In this document: piece by piece, positions 7,638 to 12,904 of the stretch
Numbering within the stretch: the first letter of the stretch is position 1
How the letters are laid out: each line of letters starts with the position of its first letter
DNA from: Gammaproteobacteria bacterium
Lineage (GTDB): Bacteria > Pseudomonadota > Gammaproteobacteria > GCA-001735895
DNA: 12,904 bases
Assembly: GCA_029864065.1 (NCBI GenBank)
Contig: JAOTUD010000027.1
Span: forward strand, 1 to 12,904
Direction: 5' to 3'
Notes under the pieces: generated by a model
Told to the model about the DNA's origin: nothing
Database searches by the model: none
The model's input: the letters and a program-made list of their open reading frames with translations, nothing else
Position numbers and translations under genes: made by a program

Positions 7638-7713
7638 TGGTGGGTGCTGACGGGATCGAACCGCCGACCCTCGCCTTGTAAGGGCGATGCTCTCCCAGCT
7701 GAGCTAAGCACCC
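7638..7713 (-). tRNA. tRNA-Val (anticodon TAC)
   Basis: 76 nt including an encoded CCA (7638-7640). The acceptor stem GGGTGCT pairs with AGCACCC. The D-arm is TAGCTCAGCTGGGAGAGCA, the anticodon loop CTTACAA carries TAC (7678-7680), and the T-arm is GGCGGTTCGATCCCGTC, much like E. coli tRNA-Val(TAC). It begins 21 nt after the hupB stop with no hairpin between, suggesting excision from a hupB-tRNA precursor. A second CCA directly follows the encoded CCA end. Confidence 0.97.
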
Positions 7714-7734
7714 GGTGCAGCCAAAAAAGGGGCG

Positions 7735-8007
7735 CTAGTTTACTGCGTCTTTAAGGGCTTTGCCAGCCTTAAATGCCGGTACTTTGGAGGCCTTGATCTG
7801 GATGGTTTCTCCGGTACGGGGATTGCGTCCTGCGCGTGCTTCACGCTGGCGCACGAGGAAGGTGCCAAAGCCGACTATGGTTACCTGGTCGCCTGATTTT
7901 AAAGCTTCGGTTACAGCCGCAATTACGCCGTCTACAGCGCGAGAGGCATCGGCTTTACTCAAATCTGCGGCGCCTGCAACAGCATCAATCAATTCGGATT
8001 TATTCAT
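7735..8007 (-). CDS. hupB: DNA-binding protein HU-beta
   Basis: 90 residues, the usual HU length. It is a small basic nucleoid protein that dimerises and bends DNA. MNKSELIDAVAGAADLSKAD forms the N-terminal helices. VTIVGFGTFLVRQREARAGR leads into the DNA-binding arm, whose tip GRNPRTGE carries the intercalating proline P63. The end FKAGKALKDAVN is typical. The ATG at 8007 was chosen by homology and has GGAA upstream; an in-frame ATG at 8064 would add 19 residues foreign to the family. Placement between lon and ppiD supports hupB (HU-beta) rather than hupA. The two tRNA genes follow closely in the same direction. Confidence 0.97.
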   Translation of the reverse strand: MNKSELIDAVAGAADLSKADASRAVDGVIAAVTEALKSGDQVTIVGFGTFLVRQREARAGRNPRTGETIQIKASKVPAFKAGKALKDAVN

Positions 8008-8037
8008 TAGATTTTTCCATTTGGTTAAGTTGATATA

Positions 8038-8064
8038 TTTATAGCCCGAAGGGCGGACAGGCAA
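8038..8064 (-). promoter_or_regulatory. Possible hupB promoter
   Basis: On the minus strand, TATAAA (8038-8043) lies about 31 nt upstream of the hupB start. TTGCCT (8059-8064) precedes it with a 15-nt spacer, shorter than ideal. The spacer holds a small GCCC-TTC-GGGC stem. The gap from lon to hupB (8008-8223) is long enough for an independent promoter, but this assignment is weak. Confidence 0.3.
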
Positions 8065-8200
8065 CGCAAGTCTAGGTCTTGCTTGTTATCGTTGCTGCGG
8101 AGCGAGTTTATTTAACCCGCGTCATCCCCCCGTCCAGAGCGTCGAATTAAACCAACAGCAGCCTTAGGGGTCAACCTAAAAAGGCCAAAAACTTTAAATA

Positions 8201-8225
8201 AGTCGAATTATTTACAGTATCGACT
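8201..8225 (-). terminator. Possible weak terminator at the end of lon
   Basis: AGTCGA and TCGACT form a 6-bp inverted repeat around a 13-nt loop overlapping the lon stop codon. On the transcribed strand it is followed by a T/A-rich stretch including TTTAAAGTTTTT. The stem is short and the loop large, so termination may be poor. A second imperfect hairpin (GCCTTAGG at 8160-8167 with CCTAAAAAGGC at 8174-8184) lies just beyond. Confidence 0.25.
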
Positions 8226-10662
8226 AGTGAGCCCTGACCCCGGACGTCTTTTTGTCTTTAACCTTGGGCTTCGCTGCCTCGGCTGCGGGCTCCGTTCCCT
8301 TGGGTAGAGGAGTCGGTCGATGCGTCAGCGCAACTTCCAGAACCTGGTCGATCCAGCGCACCGGAATTATGTCGAGCTTGTTCTTGATGTTATCCGGAAT
8401 CTCCGCCAGGTCTTTTTCGTTTTCCTCGGGAATCAAAACCGTGGTTATCCCGCCGCGATGCGCGGCAAGCAATTTTTCCTTCAGTCCACCGATAGGCAGA
8501 ACCTCGCCGCGCAGGGTAATCTCGCCGGTCATTGCGACGGCAGCCCTGACCGGAATTCCGGTTAGCGCTGAAACAAGCGCGGTGCACATACCGACGCCGG
8601 CACTGGGGCCGTCTTTCGGCGTGGCGCCCTCGGGGACGTGGATATGGATATCCTTGTTCTCGTTGAATTCGGGATTGACGCCGAGAATTTCGGCCCGGCT
8701 ACGCACCACCGTCATTGCCGCCTGAATCGACTCCTTCATGACATCGCCCAGTTGCCCGGTCTGGACAAACTTGCCCTTACCGTCGACCACGGCAGATTCG
8801 ATCGTCAACAATTCTCCGCCGACTTCGGTCCAGGCCAGTCCGGTAACCTGGCCGACCTGGTCTTTTTCATCGGCAGACCCGAAGCGGAAGCGTTTGACGC
8901 CGAGATATTTCTCGATATTTTGCGCGGTTATCGTCAGCTTTTTGGTGGCGGGTTTGAGCAGCATCGCCTTGACCGCTTTCCGACATATCTTTGATATCTC
9001 ACGCTCGAGGTTGCGCACCCCGGCTTCCCGCGTGTAGCGCTGGATAATCTCGCGAACCGCGTTCTGTTTGAACACGACCTCGTCGTCCTTCAATCCGTTT
9101 TCCTTTATTTGCTTTGGTATCAGGTACTTGATAGCGATATTCAGCTTTTCGTCTTCGGTATACCCGGGGATACGTATGACCTCCATGCGATCGAGCAGGG
9201 GCCCGGGGATATTCATACTGTTCGAAGTCGCCACGAACATCGTGTCCGACAGATCGAATTCGACTTCAAGGTAATGGTCGGCAAAGGTGTTATTTTGCTC
9301 CGGATCCAGAACTTCCAGCAGGGCCGAGGCCGGATCGCCGCGAAAATCCATCGCCATCTTGTCGATTTCGTCGAGCAGAAACAGCGGGTTTCTGACCTTG
9401 ACGCGGGCAAGGTTCTGAATAATCTTGCCGGGCATGGATCCGATATAAGTCCGTCGATGACCGCGAATCTCCGACTCGTCGCGCACTCCGCCGAGCGACA
9501 TGCGTGAAAACTTGCGATTCGTCGCCCGCGCAATCGAACGTCCTATGGACGTCTTACCAACGCCTGGCGGTCCGACGAGGCAGAGTATGGGACCCTTGAG
9601 TTTACGCACCCGCTGCTGCACGGCGAGGTATTCGAGTATGCGTTCCTTGACCTTTTCGAGGCCGTAATGATCTTCTTCGAGCACCTTTTCGGCCTGGGCC
9701 AGGTCGCGTCTGATTTTCGATTTCTTTTTCCACGGAACGCTGACCAGCCAGTCGATATAATTGCGTACCACGGTCGCCTCGGCCGACATGGGTGACATCA
9801 TTTTAAGCTTGTTGAGTTCCGAATCCGCCTTCTCGCGGGCCTCTTTGGGCATCCCGGACCCTTCGATTTTCTTCTGCAGGTCTTCGACTTCGTTGGGGGC
9901 ATCATCCATGTCACCCAGTTCCTTCTGGATCGCTTTCATCTGCTCGTTGAGGTAATACTCGCGCTGGCTCTTTTCCATTTGCTGCTTGACGCGCCCGCGA
10001 ATGCGCTTCTCGATCTGCATCAGATCGATTTCGCCTTCGATCTTGCTCATGATGTGCTCGATGCGTTCGCGAGGATCCTGAATCTCGAGGATATCCTGCT
10101 TTTCATCCAGTTTGAGCGACATGTGCGCGGCAATCGTGTCGGCCAGCCTGCTGGGATCATCGATGCCCGACAACGAGGTCAGGATTTCAGGAGGAACTTT
10201 CTTGTTGAGCTTGACGTACTGGTCGAACAGGTTAAGCACCGAGCGCAATAAAACCTCGGCTTCACGGTCGTCGACCAGGCCCGATTTCTCGAGCAGCTTG
10301 ATCGCGGCAGAATAGTATTCATTGGTTTCGAGCAGGCTCTCGACCGTAACCCGGTCGCCTCCCTCGACCAGCACCTTGATGGTGCCATCCGGGAGCTTGA
10401 GCATTTGCAGGATCGTCGACAAGGTCCCGATCTGGTACAAATCCTCCTGTCCTGGGTCGTCGACTTCGGCATTTTTTTGCGCCAGCAGCAGGATTTTCTT
10501 GTTGTCCGCCATCGCCGCCTCGAGCGCGAGAATCGATTTTTCGCGCCCTACAAAGAGCGGGATAACCATGTGCGGATAAACCACCACGTCACGCAGCGGC
10601 AACACCGGTATCAACTGTCTTTCCTGGGGATCGGCGGGCAGGTTGTTTTGATAATCTGACAT
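8224..10662 (-). CDS. lon: ATP-dependent protease Lon
   Basis: 812 residues, slightly longer than E. coli Lon (784). It is a hexameric cytoplasmic AAA+ serine protease that degrades misfolded proteins and regulators. The N-terminal LON substrate domain (about 15-210, LIPVLPLRDVVVYPHMVIPL) is followed by a coiled-coil helical region (about 215-300). The AAA+ module has Walker A GPPGVGKTS (K370) and Walker B FLLDEIDKM. The C-terminal protease domain has the Ser-Lys dyad S687 (KDGPSAGVGM) and K730 (GGLKEKLLAAHRGG), with the same 43-residue spacing as in E. coli. A Lys/Ala-rich tail of about 25 residues ends the protein. The ATG at 10662 has GAGG 5 nt upstream and a sigma-32-like promoter before it. 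It lies downstream of clpX, as in many gammaproteobacteria. All catalytic motifs are intact. Confidence 0.98.
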   Translation of the reverse strand: MSDYQNNLPADPQERQLIPVLPLRDVVVYPHMVIPLFVGREKSILALEAAMADNKKILLLAQKNAEVDDPGQEDLYQIGTLSTILQMLKLPDGTIKVLVEGGDRVTVESLLETNEYYSAAIKLLEKSGLVDDREAEVLLRSVLNLFDQYVKLNKKVPPEILTSLSGIDDPSRLADTIAAHMSLKLDEKQDILEIQDPRERIEHIMSKIEGEIDLMQIEKRIRGRVKQQMEKSQREYYLNEQMKAIQKELGDMDDAPNEVEDLQKKIEGSGMPKEAREKADSELNKLKMMSPMSAEATVVRNYIDWLVSVPWKKKSKIRRDLAQAEKVLEEDHYGLEKVKERILEYLAVQQRVRKLKGPILCLVGPPGVGKTSIGRSIARATNRKFSRMSLGGVRDESEIRGHRRTYIGSMPGKIIQNLARVKVRNPLFLLDEIDKMAMDFRGDPASALLEVLDPEQNNTFADHYLEVEFDLSDTMFVATSNSMNIPGPLLDRMEVIRIPGYTEDEKLNIAIKYLIPKQIKENGLKDDEVVFKQNAVREIIQRYTREAGVRNLEREISKICRKAVKAMLLKPATKKLTITAQNIEKYLGVKRFRFGSADEKDQVGQVTGLAWTEVGGELLTIESAVVDGKGKFVQTGQLGDVMKESIQAAMTVVRSRAEILGVNPEFNENKDIHIHVPEGATPKDGPSAGVGMCTALVSALTGIPVRAAVAMTGEITLRGEVLPIGGLKEKLLAAHRGGITTVLIPEENEKDLAEIPDNIKNKLDIIPVRWIDQVLEVALTHRPTPLPKGTEPAAEAAKPKVKDKKTSGVRAH

Positions 10663-10667
10663 AAATG

Positions 10668-10671
10668 CCTC
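10668..10671 (-). promoter_or_regulatory. Shine-Dalgarno site of lon
   Basis: GAGG with 5-nt spacing to the lon ATG at 10662. It sits inside a short GCC-TTGA-GGC inverted repeat that could partly mask it. Confidence 0.55.
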
Positions 10672-10691
10672 AAGGCTTGGGTTTCGAGTTT

Positions 10692-10718
10692 ATATGGGTG
10701 TCGAATGTGCATTTTCAA
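10692..10718 (-). promoter_or_regulatory. Putative sigma-32 (RpoH) heat-shock promoter of lon
   Basis: On the minus strand, TTGAAA (10713-10718) and ACCCATAT (10692-10699) are separated by 13 nt. The remembered RpoH consensus is CTTGAA, a 13-14 nt spacer, then CCCCATNT, so the -10 differs at one position. Transcription would begin near 10685, leaving a leader of about 22 nt before the lon ATG. lon in E. coli is a known RpoH regulon member, which supports the reading. Confidence 0.65.
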
Positions 10719-10725
10719 CCCGGCT

Positions 10726-10742
10726 CTCAACCAGCGGTTGAG
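10726..10742 (-). terminator. Hairpin just after the clpX stop
   Basis: CTCAACC, loop AGC, GGTTGAG: a perfect 7-bp stem with a 3-nt loop, beginning 2 nt past the clpX stop codon and ending just before the RpoH-like lon promoter. No T-run follows, so it is at best a partial terminator. It may instead protect or separate the clpX and lon messages. Confidence 0.4.
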
Positions 10743-10744
10743 GC

Positions 10745-12019
10745 CTAATCGTCAGATGCCACGCGCTGCATTTCACCGCCCTCGTAAATGACATAGGGCT
10801 GGGCATGACCTTCGATTACCGCGGCGTCAACAACGACCTTGCTGACGTTATCCATCGCGGGTAAGTCGTACATGATTTCCAGCAGGGTATTTTCCAGTAT
10901 GGTGCGCAGACCGCGCGCTCCGGTTTTGCGAGCCATGGCCTTTTTCGCGACCGCGGCCAACGAATCGGTGCGAAACTCGATCTCGCAACCTTCGATTTCG
11001 AACATTTTCTGGTACTGTTTGGTAATTGCGTTCTTGGGCTCGGTCAGAATCTGTATCAGCGCCTTTTCGTCGAGTTCTTCCAGCGTGGCCACCACCGGCA
11101 GACGTCCGACGAATTCGGGAATCAGTCCATATTTGATCAGATCTTCCGGTTCGACCTTGCTGATGACTTCACCGAAAAGATCTTTCTTGTCCTTGCTTTT
11201 GACATCCGCGCCGAACCCGATTCCGCCTTTTTCGGACCGATTCAAAATAACCTTGTCCAGTCCGGCAAAGGCGCCACCGCAAATGAAAAGTATCTTGCCG
11301 GTATCTACCTGCAGAAACTCCTGCTGAGGATGTTTCCTGCCCCCCTGCGGAGGCACCGAGGCGATGGTGCCCTCGATAAGCTTCAACAATGCCTGCTGGA
11401 CGCCCTCGCCCGATACATCGCGAGTAATCGACGGATTATCGGATTTGCGCGAAATTTTGTCGATTTCATCGATGTAGACGATACCGGTCTGCGCTTTTTC
11501 GACATCGTAGTCGCATTTCTGCAACAGCTTCTGGATGATGTTTTCGACATCCTCGCCGACGTAACCCGCTTCGGTCAGGGTGGTCGCATCGGCGATGGCG
11601 AAAGGCACGTTGAGCAACCTGGCGAGGGTTTCGGCGAGCAGGGTCTTGCCGGAACCGGTAGGCCCAATCAGCAGGATATTGCTCTTGGAAAGCTCGATAT
11701 CGTCCTTGACGTGCCCCACTTCGAGGCGCTTGTAGTGGTTGTAAACCGCGACCGACAGGACTTTCTTGGCGCGGCTCTGGCCGATAACGTATTCGTCGAG
11801 AACCTTGTTTATTTCGTGGGGAATGGGCAGTTTGCTCTCGGCGTCCTCCCCGCTTTCGTGGATTTCTTCACGAATTATGTCATTGCAGAGATCCACGCAC
11901 TCATCGCAGATGAAAACCGAGGGGCCCGCGATCAACTTCCTGACTTCGTGCTGGCTTTTGCCGCAAAACGAGCAGTAAAGCAGTTTTTCGTCCTTATTCT
12001 TGGATCTTTCGTCACTCAT
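10745..12019 (-). CDS. clpX: ClpX, ATPase and unfoldase subunit of ClpXP
   Basis: 424 residues, the same length as E. coli ClpX. It is a hexameric AAA+ unfoldase that feeds proteins to ClpP in the cytoplasm. The N-terminal zinc-binding domain has C16, C19, C38 and C41 (CSFCGKSQHEVRK, FICDECVDLC). Walker A is GPTGSGKT (K125) and Walker B is VYIDEIDK (E185), both at E. coli numbering. The pore loops AGYVGEDVE and GGRKHPQQ are present, as is the GIGFG loop that docks on ClpP. The start matches the family N-terminus. Its translation signal is odd: GGAG lies 14 nt from the ATG because an 8-bp unit is duplicated between them. It follows clpP after a 117-nt gap holding a possible separate promoter. 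Confidence 0.98.
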   Translation of the reverse strand: MSDERSKNKDEKLLYCSFCGKSQHEVRKLIAGPSVFICDECVDLCNDIIREEIHESGEDAESKLPIPHEINKVLDEYVIGQSRAKKVLSVAVYNHYKRLEVGHVKDDIELSKSNILLIGPTGSGKTLLAETLARLLNVPFAIADATTLTEAGYVGEDVENIIQKLLQKCDYDVEKAQTGIVYIDEIDKISRKSDNPSITRDVSGEGVQQALLKLIEGTIASVPPQGGRKHPQQEFLQVDTGKILFICGGAFAGLDKVILNRSEKGGIGFGADVKSKDKKDLFGEVISKVEPEDLIKYGLIPEFVGRLPVVATLEELDEKALIQILTEPKNAITKQYQKMFEIEGCEIEFRTDSLAAVAKKAMARKTGARGLRTILENTLLEIMYDLPAMDNVSKVVVDAAVIEGHAQPYVIYEGGEMQRVASDD

Positions 12020-12035
12020 ACCGAACTACCGAACT
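12020..12035. repeat. Tandem 8-bp repeat in the clpX translation start region
   Basis: ACCGAACT is repeated exactly twice, back to back (read AGTTCGGT twice on the clpX strand), directly abutting the clpX ATG. The only Shine-Dalgarno-like GGAG (12034-12037) overlaps the distal copy. Two copies place it 14 nt from the ATG; one copy would place it 6 nt away. Confidence 0.85.
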
Positions 12036-12054
12036 CCAGTGCCCAATTGCCTCG

Positions 12055-12083
12055 ATAATATTAGACCGAAACGCGTAGCACAA
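12055..12083 (-). promoter_or_regulatory. Possible clpX promoter in the clpP-clpX gap
   Basis: On the minus strand, TTGTGC (12078-12083), a 17-nt spacer, and TATTAT (12055-12060; 5 of 6 bases match the -10 consensus). It lies about 36 nt upstream of the clpX start. The -35 match is weak (3 of 6). A promoter here would let clpX be made apart from clpP. Confidence 0.4.
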
Positions 12084-12136
12084 CTGAAAATAACGCTTTT
12101 TGTTCAGCGATTCACAGATAAATCGCAATTGACTAT

Positions 12137-12811
12137 CTATTCTGTGGCACCCTTCTCAACAGGATCGGCACGGGAAGTCAAAACTTTATCGATAATTCCG
12201 TATTCGACCGATTCGTCGGCGCTCATGAAGTTGTCGCGCTCGGTATCGCGGTCGATGGTACTCTCCTTCCTGCCAGTATGATGGGCAAGCAGCTTATTCA
12301 GTCGCTCCCGCACCGCCAGAATTTCCTTGGCATGGATTTCGAAATCGCTTGCCTGCCCCTGGAAACCGCCCAGCGGCTGATGGATCATGACACGTGAGTG
12401 CGGCAACCCGTAACGCTTGCCGGCGCTGCCACCGGCCAGCAGTATCGCACCCATGCTCGCCGCCTGGCCGGTACAGAGCGTGCTGACGTCGGGCTTGATG
12501 AACTGCATGGTGTCATAAATCGCAAGCCCGGCGGTGACCGAGCCTCCCGGGCTGTTGATGTAAAGCGAGATATCCTTGTCAGGATTCTCGGATTCCAGAA
12601 ACAACAGCTGGGCCACGATCAGGTTTGCCATGTGGTCCTCGATCGGACCAACGACAAATATGACACGCTCCTTGAGCAGGCGGGAGTAAATGTCATAGGC
12701 TCGCTCGCCGCGCGCAGATTGCTCAACCACCATCGGCACCAGGTTGGCTTGCGGCTCCATGTACTCGGATAAAATTGACGTCACGTCGCCATCGCGGAAT
12801 TTATGTTTCAT
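12137..12811 (-). CDS. clpP: ClpP, proteolytic subunit of Clp protease
   Basis: 224 residues from the ATG at 12811. It is a tetradecameric serine peptidase that degrades substrates delivered by ClpX. The catalytic triad is complete: S119 (GQAASMGA), H144 (VMIHQPLGG) and D193 (RDTERDNFMSA), with the same 25- and 74-residue spacings from Ser as in E. coli. YINSPGGSVTAG is the oxyanion region. The N-terminus before NLVPMVVEQSARGERAYD should be a short cleaved propeptide. It is 23 residues if translation starts at 12811, or 6 if it starts at the in-frame ATG at 12760. Neither start has a good Shine-Dalgarno. The gene begins 24 nt after the tig stop and precedes clpX, the standard order. Confidence 0.97.
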   Translation of the reverse strand: MKHKFRDGDVTSILSEYMEPQANLVPMVVEQSARGERAYDIYSRLLKERVIFVVGPIEDHMANLIVAQLLFLESENPDKDISLYINSPGGSVTAGLAIYDTMQFIKPDVSTLCTGQAASMGAILLAGGSAGKRYGLPHSRVMIHQPLGGFQGQASDFEIHAKEILAVRERLNKLLAHHTGRKESTIDRDTERDNFMSADESVEYGIIDKVLTSRADPVEKGATE

Positions 12812-12835
12812 TGGGTATCGGGTCTCTCGGTGTTA

Positions 12836-12904
12836 TTAAAGGTTACCATTCATTAAGTCTTCGAAGCTCACCTGCTTTTCGGTAACCTTTGCCTGGTCCA
12901 AGAT
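12836..12904 (-). CDS. tig: Trigger factor, C-terminal fragment cut by window edge
   Basis: The last 22 codons of a minus-strand gene that enters from the right edge, ending in tandem TAA stops (12836-12838 and 12833-12835). The fragment ILDQAKVTEKQVSFEDLMN resembles the C-terminus of E. coli trigger factor (AKVTEKETTFNELMN, from memory). Trigger factor is the ribosome-bound folding chaperone, and tig directly upstream of clpP is the usual gammaproteobacterial arrangement. Only the end is visible, so the rest of the protein cannot be assessed. Confidence 0.88.
   Translation of the reverse strand: MLDQAKVTEKQVSFEDLMNGNL

Noticed and set aside
7553..7713. tRNA genes as a possible phage or island attachment site.
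   Set aside because: No integrase, no direct repeat of a tRNA 3' end and no foreign-looking genes in the window; the flanking order is normal core synteny.
7714..7737. T6 run on the minus strand just after the hupB stop as a terminator.
   Set aside because: No inverted repeat precedes it, so it lacks the stem needed for intrinsic termination.
8008..8064. 19-residue N-terminal extension of HU.
   Set aside because: HU proteins begin with MNKSEL-like sequence, and the extension overlaps the likely promoter region.
11330..12058. Long open frame (242 codons) on the plus strand, antisense to clpX, and similar long antisense frames in the cyclase, lon and avtA genes.
   Set aside because: They lie wholly or almost wholly over strongly conserved genes, have no recognisable motifs or ribosome sites, and are expected by-products of codon bias on the coding strand.
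1..12904. CRISPR arrays, insertion sequences, toxin-antitoxin pairs or a defence system.
   Set aside because: No spaced repeats, no terminal inverted repeats flanking a transposase, and no small unexplained gene pairs; nearly all sequence belongs to recognised core genes.

Overview
The window reads as a chromosomal housekeeping region of a gammaproteobacterium. The minus strand carries the conserved order tig-clpP-clpX-lon-hupB-(two tRNA genes)-ppiD. fabI lies next to ppiD, an arrangement I recall from Pseudomonas. The closest protein matches I can recall are gammaproteobacterial (E. coli-type AvtA, FabI, ClpX, ClpP, HU-beta). No mobile element, integrase, CRISPR array or clearly transferred segment was seen.

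Layout: 2-2783 (+) is a signalling pair, the 3' part of a gene for a protein with two FHA-type segments, followed by a CHASE2-type membrane adenylate cyclase. 2789-4027 (-) is avtA, convergent with the cyclase gene. It is divergent from a small hotdog thioesterase gene at 4140-4574 (+). 4807-5592 (+) is fabI, convergent with ppiD at 5608-7488 (-). Next come a perfect hairpin, tRNA-Asp(GTC), tRNA-Val(TAC) and hupB, then lon, clpX, clpP and the last codons of tig, all on the minus strand. Every intergenic gap is under 300 bases.

How the genes fit together: trigger factor, ClpXP, Lon and PpiD form a protein folding and quality-control cluster covering nascent-chain folding, ATP-dependent proteolysis and periplasmic folding. 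lon is preceded by a sequence closely resembling a sigma-32 (RpoH) promoter, so it probably has its own heat-shock input. hupB and the two tRNAs look co-transcribed, ending at the hairpin before ppiD. FabI (fatty-acid elongation), AvtA (alanine/valine transamination) and the thioesterase are metabolic neighbours without an obvious joint pathway.

I found no convincing new multi-gene system. The points most worth a second look are: the tandem octamer that pushes the clpX ribosome binding site away from its start codon; the RpoH-like lon promoter; the degenerate FHA domain paired with a class IIIb-type (Lys/Thr) cyclase; and the hupB-tRNA transcript. All calls come from reading the sequence and from remembered family knowledge; no database search was run.
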